Assembly: GCA_036365455.1 (NCBI GenBank)
Contig: JAWQUS010000032.1
Location: 11,540,001-11,604,000 of the forward strand
Direction: 5' to 3'
DNA length: 64,000 nt
From: Macrosoma leucophasiata
Lineage: Eukaryota; Arthropoda; Insecta; Lepidoptera; Hedylidae
The translations under genes were made by a program, and so were the position numbers. Below, piece by piece: positions 22,601 to 37,600 of this stretch (the first letter of the stretch is position 1; each line of letters starts with the position of its first letter). Below the pieces are notes generated by a model that was not told the origin of the DNA, searched no databases, and saw only the letters and a list, made by a program, of their open reading frames with translations.

Positions 22601-25600
22601 ATTTATCATTTATTAGCAACTAGCTGACCGGGCAAACTTTGTATATCCTCAGAATTAAATAATGTGTCAAAGGTTTGTTAGAGAATATATCAAACCGGAT
22701 TATTTGTATGCGAAAATAATATTGTGATTTTTACTATTTCCCTTCAATTTCTTTATAATTTCCTCCCTTTTAAACCTTCCCTGGACTTCCAAAAATCATT
22801 CAAAACCAAAATTAGCCGAATCGGTCCACCCGTTCTCGAGTTTTAACGAGACTAATGAACAGCAATTGACTTTTATATATGTAGATATTAGACTGAAATA
22901 ATAGAATTCTCTGTTGAATTAAAACCATGGAATCATCACTAAGTCAATTTAATACACTTTCACACAGTAACTTGACAGATGACTTGGAAACGTGTCGTAT
23001 AAATATCTGTAAAATTAATTAAAAAACTGAATCGGCTGTTTGTTTTCGGTGTTTTCTCCATACCTTATAGGTATTGAGTAGTTCTATTTTTTCGTGCAAA
23101 TTGAACGAAAAATGGAGAAAAAAGTAGAAATGCTTTTTTTTAGTGCCAATGCAGCTACATGAAAACTAAACACGCTATATCATTATCACTAAATTATACG
23201 CAGGATTGGCAAAGTTATGGGCTTTAACTTTTTTATCATTGTTATGGTAATGAAGGAAGAAGTTGGGTAATGATAATGGGGACAGTAAAGATAAACTGCT
23301 AATGGTAATAAGATTGTAATAAAAAAATCGTTTTGTAATTTGACATGTTCTTAGGTTTTCGCGAGCTACACTCATTGAAATAAAACTATTTTTACGGATT
23401 CATCTCGCGTATATTAAACTAAAATGATTTTTAAAATCAACCCGACGTTTCGGTCGCTTTTCAGCTTCCGTGTCTGACAGAAGTTTGAAAAAATTATATG
23501 TAGCTACCTCCATCGATTTCGTAAACGCCTTGCGTAGCGTTCAGGATTAACACAATAATTACTTATGGTATCTTGAGGTCTTGCAGACTGCTGCGGCTGG
23601 GATTTAATCTTGCTAAGTATGGGATCCCATGATGTTGATAATCGCCATCCATCTTCTCTATTGAAATTTACCATTCGTGGAATGGGTTTGTGTTCTCTAG
23701 CGAGTATTTGAATTTTATCAAACCGGATGTAATGGTTCGGCTTATCCGCTATGTGTTCACAGACTGCAGACCTCCCTGTTCTTCGGTTTTTGACATCAGC
23801 AATGTGCTCTTTAACGCGGGTGGATACAGCTCTCTTCGTTTGACCAATATATGAGAGTCCACAATCACAATCTAATTTGTAAATGCCAGAATTTTGTAAT
23901 GGAATATTACTTTTAATGGGTCTTAAATACTGATGAATCTTTTTATATGGTTTGAAAACTGTTTTAATGGAATTCTTTTTTAAAATGTTGCTGATTTTAT
24001 CTGTGACACCCTTAACGTAAGATAGTAAATCATTTTAGTTTAATATACGCGAGATAAATCCGTAAAAATAGTTTTATTTCAACGTTTTGTAATTGTTTGT
24101 GCAACTCAATTTAAGTATTTTAAATACTTAAATTGAGTTTCACTTACATAAAAGTTCAATTGATTTGAAATATCTTTATACTTGCTGTAACATATGGAAA
24201 CCTATTTGTAACAGATAATAACATTATTTAAAGCTCAGTTTTCAAAAGTTATGTTACAGTCTAAACTATAAAGAACATATGAAGCATGAAAACTAGTAGG
24301 AACTTTAATAATAGCCTCAAATTATTGACACAAAAGCACCATTGAGCTTAAAATATGTTATCATCAGAAAAATCACTACAAAACATAATTATATTAATAA
24401 TATACTTTCCTTCGCTTGTATTACATTCTGTTTTCGTATGTAGTAAATCTTCGTTGATCAAACCTATTATAACTGTGCTGTTGGTAGGTTTATTATAACT
24501 TCCTTTTTTAGATAGATGGAATTCTTTGTAAATCCATTTTAGTCCTGGAAGTAGTATGGGAGAGTACTAAATGTTGCATAGATTTCTTTATGCTGTTTTT
24601 GCAATAAAGCCTCAGATGCGATGTAATTTATAGAAATATCATGGTGGCATGGCAGGCATGGTGGCATGGTTAGTGCGATCGGACTTACTTTTATAGTCTT
24701 CAGTCTCGTGTCGTTTATCAATTAAATGATGTAGCGATAGAAAGACTTAAGTGTCACTCAACAATAGATAGGTAAGTGACGTTTCTATTTTAATTAACCG
24801 ACTTCGAAAAAAGGAGGAGGTTAACAATTCGTCGGAATCTTTTTAGGATATTATTCTCCTAAACGGATGATGATATTAAATTGTATAGGGTTAGATAGTA
24901 TGTATTGGAAGTGGAAATGGGTGAGCACATGTCAACTGTAATTTTTAAGCTTTTATCTTGGCTGTTCTTTTAAAAAACTTGTCATTCTAACGAAAAAATA
25001 GCTAAACAAAACCAAGATCGTCTGATGTCTCCTGCGTTGAATGATTAAAAAAAACGTGTTTTTATCTCTGTCATGAGTTTTTGCGTGTCAAATATTCTCA
25101 TGCCAGCGAAGGAAGTCGTTTTTGTTTTGCATTTGCCGGGGTCAATGTATATATTCAGTTGATTTAAACTTTTTCTGGAAATCTTTAATGTAGGTATACC
25201 TGACTAAAAATCTGTAAGTAGGTATGTTAATCGGTGCGGTGTTAGAAAATTCGAATTTTGTCTATCTGTCCAATAATTTGATGGCGCTATGGCAGATGAT
25301 ACCATTCTTGTTCACATAGGCATTCTTCTTTCTTTCAGTAAGTGAGGTGGTACCGAAACAAAAACTCTATGTGATTGTTTGATAGGACTGTTAGCGGGTT
25401 ATTTTTATGGAATGAAGGTGACAAACACGTTGCTGTTTGCACAGTGCAGTTCACATTGATGTTAAGTAATGCTGCAGCCTATAGACACATACACAAAGAC
25501 CAGAGGTCACAATGCAGATGCGTTGCCAACCCTGAGACCTTAGTTGTCCAGCAGTGTGTGACGCTTTATTCGAGGGTGGCAGGTTCAAACTCTGCAAACC

Positions 25601-28600
25601 TAGTAATACCTAGGGTGGGGCTGTTTTTTAAATGTTACTATCGTTCAGAACATGTTTCTTAACCTCTGCTAGTAATAATAAAAGATTCTCACCTTTCAAT
25701 TGTAGGGGTATAACTCAAGATCTAAACCACTAAACATCACCTACAAAACTATGTGTGTGGTCTCTTAGTTATTCATACCAATCATATTAGGATGTTAATT
25801 AGACGGAAGTGTTGCATTACAAATTGATGATAAGTTTATTATATTAAATAACAAAATAAAAGAGTATTATAGAACAACTTTGCGACCATATTTTCGGAAT
25901 AGGCAAATTAGTAATTACCTACTTGATAATACTCGTACTAAAAACGAAAAAAAAAAAAACGGAAAGATAACGGTAGTGTACCGAATCGAATAGATGTTGT
26001 TTTTTTCTGAAAAGAACTTAAAAAAAAAATTACCCACATATAGGTACTAAAGAATGTTACTAATTTAATACAGAACGCGAAATCTCGAATTGCACAGACC
26101 TCAGATTTCTGCGTTATCGAGCTCACATTCCGAGATGAGATTAACTGAGACGCCGCATCTGATTACTAAATTAGCTTCATATTTTATCAGGGACGGCGGC
26201 TCGCCCCGACTTCGCACGGGTGCTATGAATGTGGTATGTCACTGAATGGAGATGCAACTTTCTAATGGTGAAAGATTTTTGTGTGAAAACGTCACAAACA
26301 TACATTATAAAAACACAAATAAGTATTTCCTCTTTATAATCTGCATATGTACATACATCTATACAAATAAATAAAATTTGAGTGTCTGTTTGTAATACAA
26401 AAATAACCGCTTTTTACTAAATGTATATGTATGTATACACGATACATATACCAAAACAACTTTTTTTACAATTTTCGTCTGTCTGTCTTGTTGCCCCGCT
26501 AATCTCGGGAACGGCTTTACGGATTTTGATGGGACTTTCACTGGCAGTACCAAATTTCAACTCAATCGACCCACTTTCAAAGAGAATCGGCTGGGACAGA
26601 CGGACTCACGAGTGATCTTTTGAAATGGTTCAGGTTTTTACTATTGAGGAACGGCACTCCAAAAAATAAATATCAGTGTAATATACTTTAATAATCCTTT
26701 AACTTATAAACAATCTTGTTAATGTTACTTACTAAAATATTTCACTGTTCTGTGACGAGTAGAAAAAGAAAAGAAACACATTTATTGGTGCAGCCCACAT
26801 ACCAATATCAGCAGGTACCTACTGCATACCAAAAAACAGTAAAAAAATAAACATTTAAAATACGTAGCACAAAAACAAAAAAAAATAAAATACTTAAAAA
26901 AGGGTTTACAAAAAAAGATACGTAAATGCAAAAGTACCTAGTTAGAATAGAAAATAAAAAACAAGATCCCACGGCTGCACCAAATAGTTCCCAGTTCAGC
27001 ATTAAGTTAAGCCGAAGCTCGACGCTCGTTTTCAACTGGAAACTACTCGGTGGGATATAAGTGCAAATAAACATATGTTAAACTAAACAGAAATAAAATA
27101 AATAAGTACTTGAATAATATTGGTTGGGGAAAAAGTTTCTTCGCATTTTTTAAGATAATTCAAAACATTTTTTAATATAGTTTATTTAAATTTAACTAAA
27201 GTATGTATGTACCATTTTGTTCGATAACCTTTTGCCATCTTGTAGGTAGGGACATGATCCCATTGCTATAAAATTTTGGGACTTCTCATCAAAATACCGC
27301 GACAAGTGGATTTGGCAGTCCTCTCGTGATGTTAACCTAACATTGCATAAAGAATTCTGAAGAGACCGAAACAGGTGGAAATCTGAAGGTGCAAGGTCAG
27401 GACTATACGGCGGATGCATTAACACCTCCCAGCCAAACTCTCTTATTTTTTGCTGAGTGGCTATAGATGTGTGAGGTCTAGCGTTATCATAATGAAACAC
27501 CACACCCCTTCTGTTGATCAATTCCGGCCGCTTTCTCTCAACTTCTTGCTTTAATCTCATCAGTTGTTCGCAGTAGAGTTCAGAATCGATAGTCCTGCCT
27601 GGTGGTAATAGCTCATAATGAATAATGCCCTTCCAATCCCACCACACACACAACACCTTATTGCGAGTTAACCCGGGTTTCGCCACAGTCTGTGAAGCCT
27701 GACCGGCCTTTGACCACGACCTTTTTCGCACGTTCTTGTCGTACGTGATCCACTTTTCATCACCAGTTATCAGCTTCTTCAAAAATGATTCGGTTTCATT
27801 ACGTCGTAATAAAGAATCACAAATGAGTACACGGTTCATTAGGTTTCTTTCAGTGAGCTCGTGAGGTACCCAAATATCGAGCTTTTTTTTGTACCCAGCT
27901 TTTTTCAAATGCGCCAAAACTGTTTTGTGATCAATTCTCAGTTGTTGATGTCAATGTCGATCTTGCTCCACTTTTTCAAAAATGGCATCCATTTTATCCG
28001 TAATAGGGCGACCAGAACGAGGTGCATCTTTGACATCAAAATTTCCGGATTGAAAACGCTTAAACCAAATTTGTGCTACTCTCACAGACACTGCACTAGG
28101 TCCATAAACATCGCAATTTTTTTCCGCTGCTTGATTTGCATTTTTACCTTTTTTGTAGTAAAATTTTAAAATGTATCGAATTTCTTCATTAGATTCACTC
28201 ATCTTGACAGTACGAAAAACAAATGAAATTCACACATTTGCCTAATTTGAATTTGGAATTATGTTCTTTAAAATTTTAACTTTCAATGATACCAAAACCA
28301 CACAGATACAAATACTACAGGCAAAGAGATTTCATTACAAGTTCATACATACTATAATGCGAAAAGACTTTTTCCCCAACCTACTCGTATTATATAAAGT
28401 AGGTAGGTACTGCGAGTAGCCATGCGGCGCCGTCGATCGTTCAGATCAGAGGTTCCTAAACTATTTTTTCTTGTAGACCCCTTACAATTTTTTCTGGCTT
28501 CTGTGGACCCCCGTCCATGCTACATTTATATCACATTCCCATATTTCCATTTTTATTCACACCTACGTAGACCCCCATCGAGTCTCCCATGGACCATTTT

Positions 28601-31600
28601 GGGAATCACTGGTATGATGTAAGTAAATTGGTACTATTAGTGTATGTGTTGAGATCCATTATCGTGGACCCCCATTTTCATTTCATGGACCCCAATTTTT
28701 TTTTTCGCTGACGCAGACCCCTTATTTGTTGTCATAGACCCCCAGGGGTCGATATAGACCACTTTGGGAATCACTGAGTTAGATGAACGTTGTACCCAGT
28801 GGACTTTGGCAGTTAGAATGTTCAGTCGACGGAAAGTCGCCGTCATCTCGAGATTTGCATAATCGATGTGGTTTAATAACTTAATCCTCTTCAGATATTT
28901 GCTAGATAATATTTGTAAATGTGTATTTAATAAAACATTAAATCAGTCAGACTGAATATGATTAGATTGTGCAAAATAAGACTACTATCTCTATATTAAT
29001 ATACCTATTTCTAGAAGACGAAAAAATGGTAGGTAATGGTGGTTGGAAATGAAATTATATTTAGGTACATTCAATGAATTAGAGGTTTTATAGTTGTTTC
29101 ATTAATCATCAATAATTAAGATATAAGTACCTAAGTAGGTACCTACCTATAGAAAATGGGGTTCTCATACTTCTCAATATTATTTTTATTAACTTTCTAC
29201 TGGTGGTAGAGCTCCAGTGACGGAGCTCGCAGGCGTAGGCACCACCGCATTACCTGATATACTTGCCGCTAAGTGGTAGTGTTAAGCACTATCGTGTTCC
29301 GGTTAGGTGATAATGTACGGCCCTGTAATTTCCGGCACAGAGGCATAATACCTTAGGCTTCAGGAGTGGTAACGCATCTGCATTTTGACCTTGGTCTTTG
29401 TGTGGGCTGCAGTCATCACTTAACATCAATGTGAACTGCATGCTTGTTTACCACTTCCATTACATTTTTTTTTTCAAAAAAACCCTAAATGTTTGGGTCT
29501 ATACCTAGTCTGCTACCAGCGTGCATGTATGAAGAAAATGATGAATGTAGAAGAAGCTCCTGTGTTCCTAATTGTACAGACAGTGAACGCGAGTCCGACT
29601 TGTACTAATGTTTGTTTTTAATGAATGCAAAGAAAACCGGACTTTGCTACTGCAAGCAAAGTCCACCTATAGGTAAGTATCCCTTTATCTCTTCGCCCTT
29701 TTTTTATCACTTCTATTCATGTTCTAGGTATTATTGTTCCTTCCGTTACCCATGTCCGGTAATTTTTGGCACAGCTGAACACCCTAGACGTCATTCGTCA
29801 TTTTGAAAATGTGTTGTATCTATATTCGTATACTTATTACTTCATATTCTAAAAAAAAATAATATGATAGCTGGTACTATGACACTTTTTTGTATCCGTA
29901 GATTATGGGTATTGCGGTTATGGTTGAGTCATTCAAGGTTACCTACATAGGTAATGCAAATTGTGATCACTTTTTGTAGGATGGTCGTCTAGGTTATTTA
30001 AATCAATAAAGGTGTACAATACGAATAGTCAATAGAATTTTATAAAAACCGGAGGTCTAAATGCAAATGCAGTGCCACGCTCGAGAGGCCTAAATTGTTT
30101 TGACTCTGTGACAGAAATAACGAGCTCATACATTGCCATTTGACTGAGACACAATAGTGATGAACACTACCGTTTGGTGGCAGATGGCCTGCTACTAGAG
30201 TTCTACCAATACATTTAACACTTAATAGTATTCTAGAATCACCAGCAACAAAAAATAATGTAGGTATTATAATAACAATTCATGCAGTAGTTGTTATTGC
30301 AGACTTGATCCTAACTTTAGACGTTAGTTTGTCTACAATGAGACCAAATAAAATAACCTATTAAAATATGCAAAAAAAACATCACAATTCACCGAAGCGA
30401 TTAACACCCGGATTCCTTTAACACAGCATAAAGAACGTATTAATTGGTTTTCCTATACAACATTACGTAGCTTAACTACCGGCCTGAATATGACAGTTAT
30501 GCACTCAAAGTGGCAAATAAACCATTAAATAGAAAACGACCTGTTTGTAGTTCATTGAGACCACACATAAGAAGAGTTCAGTACTAGAAAAATACAGAAA
30601 AAATATAAAAATATGGTTAACGGACATATTCACATGAGTAGGTACCTATATTCTACTATCGCAAAACATGACTGCATTGCCTTGTTCACTTATCTCTAGG
30701 CATGAATAAGTAGGTAGTATGACGTAACGCATTCGAGTCAACAAAACCGCCTTTAGACATCAAGAATTCAAATTATTCCCTGAAGAGGAAATTCAGGACG
30801 ATAACGCCACATCTCGAAATAATACAATATTGATTTGTGATTGGAATTTCGAACTGCCTTTACGCTAGATCTCACAAATATCAGTATTAAAAAATATATA
30901 TAATTATGATCTGAGATGTAAGTCTGCTATTTACTTTCATTAAGTAAAATATATATATTTACCTAATGATTTCTAAAGAAAATTGGAAATAAACAATTGT
31001 GTTCGGGTGGGACTTGAGTTCACTTGAGAGACTGGACTAGTTTTAAGACTTTTTACTCGTAGTAGCCACGGGTTAAGGTCCCGTCCGATATCATTATTTA
31101 AATAAAATATTTCACATGAATGAATTATTGCAAAAAATATAATTAGTTACGTTACAATTACTTAGGTCGTGGCAGTAGTTTTTATTTGTATCATATTTAT
31201 ATGGTCCTACTAGTTTTTGCCTGCGACTTCGTCCGCGTTACTTTTAATCGTTACAAATTGTAGCCTATATGTTATTTAATTATTTAACCTTTAATACTGT
31301 TCATTCAAATCCGTCCAGTAGTTTTTTCGTGAAAGAGTAACAAACAAACATACATCCATCCGTCCATATATTTTTTTTTTATGCAATGGAAGTGGCAAAC
31401 AAGCTTGCAGTTCACATTGATGTTAAGTGATGACTGCAGCCTATAGACACCCACAGAAAGACCAAGGTCAAAATGCAGATGCGTTACCACTCCTGAGGCC
31501 TAAGGTGTTATGCCTCTGTGCCGGAAATTACAGGGCCATACATTACCACCTGACGCGAAAACGATAGTGCTGAAAACTACCATTTAGCGGCAATTATATT

Positions 31601-34600
31601 AGGTAATGCGGTGGTGCCTACGCGAGCTCCGTCACTGGAGCTCTACCACCAGTAAAAACCATATTCACAAACTTTCCAATTTAATATAAAAATATTAATA
31701 GGATTACCAAATAAAACCATAAACTAAATATACTTTAATCTGTGAAAAAAAATCCAGTAGGTAGCTTATTTTAAGCTAGGTATATGTGTCAAAATATTTT
31801 AAGGTGTGAGCTAATTTTACGATATCAGGATTTACGTGGTATTACTTTTATCAGATTTCTGTAAGTTCCGTTTCCTTATCAATAATCATAAAATCCCAAG
31901 AAAAATACCTCGTAATGTCATGGTACCAACAGTCCACGTGCTTACCTATATAAAATACGTAAATGGACATGATACAAGTAAATGGATTTAAAATATAGTA
32001 TGATCAATTAAAATAAAATTTAACTTTATTTTATAAACACTAGGTTAGACTAAAATAGCGATGGTAAGGAATTTTCTTCAAAAGATATTCAAAGAAATAT
32101 TTTTCGTTACAAATGAACATAAAACGCACCACGAAAGGGCATTCCGATTTTGTTTATTTCGTATTATTTTAACGTAACCACCACCAAACGGTAATGTTGG
32201 TTTCACTGTTGTTTTAACATTATCTTTCGCAATAACACATGCTAGTGAAATATATTAAAATACTGCCGCCATAAGGCAATGCGTTAAAATTAAATGTGAA
32301 GGAAAAAATTGAAATTCAATCGTGGCGAGAACTCAATTGGAAGAGCGGCTGGACTAGATTTACAGTAGTAACGGGATCAAGGCCCGCCTGAAGTAAAAAT
32401 TTTCTTTTATATGTTTTCACTGTTGTTTGTAAACAATGATGTTCTGTGTTCACCACTATCGAGAAACGCCATTATGTCATTTTTCATTTCGGGTTGAACG
32501 GAATCCGTAATGACTCCGCTTCCGTCCCTAGAAATAAGCTAGTTTATGTCCACTCTTTTTTCTCCCGCTTTTACGGTTGAAACAAGATTTTCCAAAAAAA
32601 ATATTCTCAGTAACGAGTAAATACGTGCAACTCTTTAGTACCTACTTAAACTTTGGTTGACCATGGATTTACAACTTTTAATAAGGTAGGTAATAAATAT
32701 TAGATATAGGTGTAGATCGTACATAACAGCTAATAAGAGCCTTACACTAAGTTAAGTAAGATATCAATGACTTTGTGGCTACAACTTGTGGTGAGAAAAC
32801 GTATTGCTTCATACACACAAGTATATGGACGTTCATGGATATCGACCTAAAGAATTTGCTAGAGATGCATCCGATATGTACTATAATATCGACAAATCGT
32901 ATCCCTATAACAATATATATATTTATAATCATCCCGTTTACTATGTTTGATGTAAAGTTTCATTCATATGCTCTCACAGACCCGGTTCTACAGTCAATGA
33001 ATTTAATTAAAACTGTCTATTGACTGCCAAAGTTCTGGAAAAGTACGAATACTCGTATAGGTAACCTGTGAAGTCTAGAATGCCCTATGCATACTCTATT
33101 TTAAGTTGGGAAGAAAACCTTCTAGTCTATCTATTCAACGAGAAAGTATGTCTTTACTCACGTTATCGTTAAAAAATCCTATGATAATAATGGAATCTGG
33201 ATGGAAACAGATTTGTGAGTATTTGTTATGCAAATATCTTTGAATGCAGCTTCCAAGGGAGTTAACACGACAACGTTTACACTGCTTCATGAATAGAGCC
33301 GAGGTTCCCTTGCAATTGAAACGGAAATAGATATAAAAAGCCAACAAAAAGGAATATCGGACGATCCTTTCAGTTAATTAAGATGATATGAGAATATCCG
33401 CACGATTAGCTCCCATTGGTCGTCGGCAATTGTCCTCAAATGGTCAACAATCAACTTCAATTCAGTCAATAAGAAACGAGACGGTTTGTTGGGACTGTCA
33501 CCGTCCGGACCCGGTCGCATGTGGTGACAACTGCAGATTCATGAGATTTCTTTTCAATGACCTGATCGTGATTTTCAGATTTTTTATTTAACGTATTGTT
33601 CTTTGTATTTTTGAAGTCTGTGTGTGTTTATATCTCAGTTTATATAAAGTAGCGGATTTCTGTTGTTATATTTTTTTTAATCTCACTCTTCGATCTTCCT
33701 TTTTAGTTTTTTAGTGATCGGAGACTACAATCTTCTGATATATTTTTTCATGAATTATGTTGAAAATTAATAATTTAAACTTGAACAATTTAAGAAAGTA
33801 TTAATGTCTTTGATGTAAGACCGAACCTAACCATGTCAGGGTGCTCTTATTTAATTAAGACTGCGTGAAGTCTATTAAAAAATGGACTTTATGTAGTCGG
33901 CTATTTTCGAGACGGTACTATTCTACCTCACCGGATAACAATGCTCTTATTTGATGTAAAACCAAAACAAAAAAACATTCACCTACTTAAAAATATACCC
34001 CCTTATTCATAAACGTATTTTAGCTAAAGTGTTGCTAATCTCTCCTTTGTCTTTTTCTATCCTGCACATTAGACAATGCAACTGACAGAGACAGCATTCT
34101 ATAGCTAAAACGTATCTAAAGTACGTTTATGAATAAGGGGGATAGTATATTTGTGTTATCATCGACCAATAATTGGCAACTCGATTAACTAAATGACATC
34201 ACTTGAGTTTCTGATCATAAGGTACTTGTTGTGTTGTTGCCTGAAGTGTTATTCATCTGAATTTATTTCAGCTTGTTACTTTTATTCAGTAATCTAAATA
34301 TGTACTATTTAGATTTATGAATTAGCTCTTCTTGCCATCTATGATGTTTGCCTATACCTACTAAACAGCCGCGGTCACAGACAAGGACTTTGATGGTGCA
34401 TATCACTTATCTATTTCGTGGTGAAGGTAGTGGAGAGTGATGACTTGCATCTGCGTGCATTTAATGTAAAATTTTACATCCTTCTCTAACTTTACCAAAT
34501 TTGTTAAAGTTTGAGAAGGATGTAAAATTTTACATTTTACTTTAACAAATGTTTGGTGCAACGGAACTTAAGTGATCAAGTAACTCGAACTCTGAAGCCC

Positions 34601-37600
34601 CGTCTGAACACAAGTAAAAAACGCAGTAAAAAAGTTACTCGTATGTTGCATAACTCAATGGACGGGAAAGATTCTAACGAAAAAAGAAGTTTCCGAGAAG
34701 TTTTAGTAATTAATCAAACAGTGTTAGGGACGATATATTTCACGGTACTATGAACCCTTCTGGAAACTGTAGTGAGTACGTAATCGATTACATCCACGCC
34801 GATAATGCCTTCATTCATGCAATCTGATGTTTCCGTCCCATTGTCTGATACAGACAGACGGACAGGATACAGTGTGCCTACGCTACTATGTGCACTTGTA
34901 ATATGGTTTAATGATCTTGACATTGGGATGCGAGTGGGCGAATTTATATTAATAGACAATCAACGTTGTCATTTTGAATTAGATGTGAATTAGTCATCTA
35001 TTCTGCAGTACTGGAAGAGAATTCTTCCACTAGTGCAGTCAGTCAACCGAACAATGGCAGTTAAACCATTCCAATAGGGCGGTAGTATAAATAACAACGC
35101 GGGATGGGCAGCAGCGTCCCGCGAAAAAACTACCGCCACTGCGATGGCCAATCCGCCTGCCAAGCGTGGCGATTATGGCATATTTTCCCCTAATGACGCA
35201 CAACACTGCATCATTGGGGAAGGCTTTGTCCAGCTGTGGACGTTTTTCGATTGGAGTGATGATGATGATAGTCATCTATTTATCGTAGGCATGGAGGTGT
35301 TGTGACATAATAAGTATTAACAATAAATATAATATAATATTTAAACATATTTTTAAAAGTAACTGGCTGCAGTCAAAATAAAGGGGTTGTTTCATTCTGA
35401 ACTGTGCTCAGCCAAAATACAACTAATTAACTAGAGATTTATGGAAAAATAAAGTTAATTTGATTACAATAAACATGGATTTGTTCAAAAGAGTTCTTTG
35501 TAGTATTTGTAAAAAAAAACTTAATAGCTTAATACTGTTGAGAATTATTTTTGAATAAATCATTACATACTGTTGAGAATAAATAATCACAACACAGTAT
35601 GCCACAAAAAAACCTAATAATTCAAAGATTTATGGAATAATAAACTTAATTTGATTAAAACAAAGATGGATTTCTTCAAAAAAGTTCTTTGTAGGTAGTA
35701 TTTGTAAAAAAAATAATAACTATTATTGTAAGTACATGCTATACAAAGGTGGACACAGGCCCCATTTCTAAAGTCTCCTCTTGATTGGAAGGTCTTGACG
35801 CATCTAAGGTACCGATGAGGTATAATAATATTTAAAATACCAAGATAATGAAATAATCCAGAGGTTCTCATTACAATATTCCACAGCAGTTTTACCTTGG
35901 ACAATCTTTGCATAATTTTGTGCATAGTAATATAATTTTACTTACCATTGTATTGAATGGAACTTGTTAGTTCTTAGTGACATTTATCACTTTATTGCAT
36001 AAAATTAACATACTCGTAGTCATATAAAAACTATAAGTTTGGACGTTGATAAACATTTTAATTCGTTTGTTTTCGAAGGTCACCATAATTTCACGCTCCA
36101 TGAATCCATTAATATGTGTTTATGAAAGCATGCTTCAGTTTACATAAAAAATATGGCCTTCAATTTTTATCCTAAATTTATTTGTGTGATTAAAGTAGGT
36201 AATCCTTAAAATTAAATAATGTGGTTTAGTGGAAGAAGAGAGGAAAGGAAATTAAATTAGTATGCCATTATTATTTTTTATTTTATTTTTATAGTACCTA
36301 CGAGTCTATTTGCCTCTGCGAATTCTATCTACGTGTTCCGGTTAGATGGTTATGTATGGCCCCGTTATAAATATCACAGAGACATAACAACTTAGTTTTA
36401 AGAGGCGGCAATGTCTGCATTTTGAATGGTTTTTTGACGACCCAGTTGGTCCAGCGGTGTGAGACGACCGCTTGATTCGAAGGGTCGCGGGTTCGATCCG
36501 CGCACCGGGACAATGTATGGCCTACAGATATTTGTTTCGGGTCTGGGTGTTTGTGTATGTGTTGTATGTGTACAACGGCACCCACGACACAGGTTTATTT
36601 ATACCTACTGTGGGGCTGTGAGTGTAAGCGTAGTTTATTTATTATTATTTATTTTTGTGTAGGTGTCTATAGGCTGCAGTCATCACTTAACATCTATGTG
36701 AACTGCATGCCACTTTTGGTAACATAAAAAAAAACAACTCTTTCAATATTTCACGTACAACATGCAGCTTAATTAAAGAGAAATATGAATGGATGACTCG
36801 GAAGACCAATGTCCAAGGCACTCGGCGTGCCAAGACCCAGTTTGCATTTCGTAACACGGTTATTTTTGAATGAAAATTACAATGTTTTGTTCGTTGCACT
36901 TTGGACTGACGTGCAAAACATTTTGTTTTACGTTCAGTTAACTCGTCAACTAGCTGTCATTTGTCAATGTTTAATTTTTGAAGAATTTTAAATTTATTTT
37001 ATTGGGCGTTGGTACAGTGCTCATCAAGAAATAATGCACATCGAGCGAGCCTATGAAAGTGACAATCGCCTAATTTCTGCTTTATAGAGCGTTATCTCTG
37101 CTGCACACTGCCTACGTAAGCATCTGTAGTTCAATTGGTCATAACTTGATCAAAATGGTCGAAAAACGTCAAATAGGTAAGGTGCGAAAGAGATAACGCT
37201 CTGCAGATCCGAAATAAGCCAACGTCTCTTCCTGGGGTCGATTATTATTTCTTGTTGGATACTGTACATAATTTTGATTAATAGGTGTATGATATTGATT
37301 ATAAAAAACCGAAAGTTTGTAATTATTTTATCTTTTCAGTCGAATGACGTTCACTGCACAAAAGCATAATGGGGTTATCTACTTATACCGTAATCGTCAC
37401 GCTTGGCATGCGAGTTGACGATCGCATTGGCGGTAGTATTATCGTGGGACGTTGCTTCCCATCCCGCGTTGTTGCATTTACTACGGCCGTATTCGCGTGG
37501 TTTGACCGGCATTGTATAGTCGACTGACTGCACTAGCGGTGGAATTCTCCTCCACTTGTGATGGGTTGTCTCTTGCCGATGCGAAAGAATAAGTAGGTAG

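Noticed and set aside
33388..33591. A Cys-rich peptide (CWDCHRPDPVACGDNC)
   Set aside because: No signal peptide, splice or promoter support; a 67-residue frame in AT-rich intron is expected by chance.
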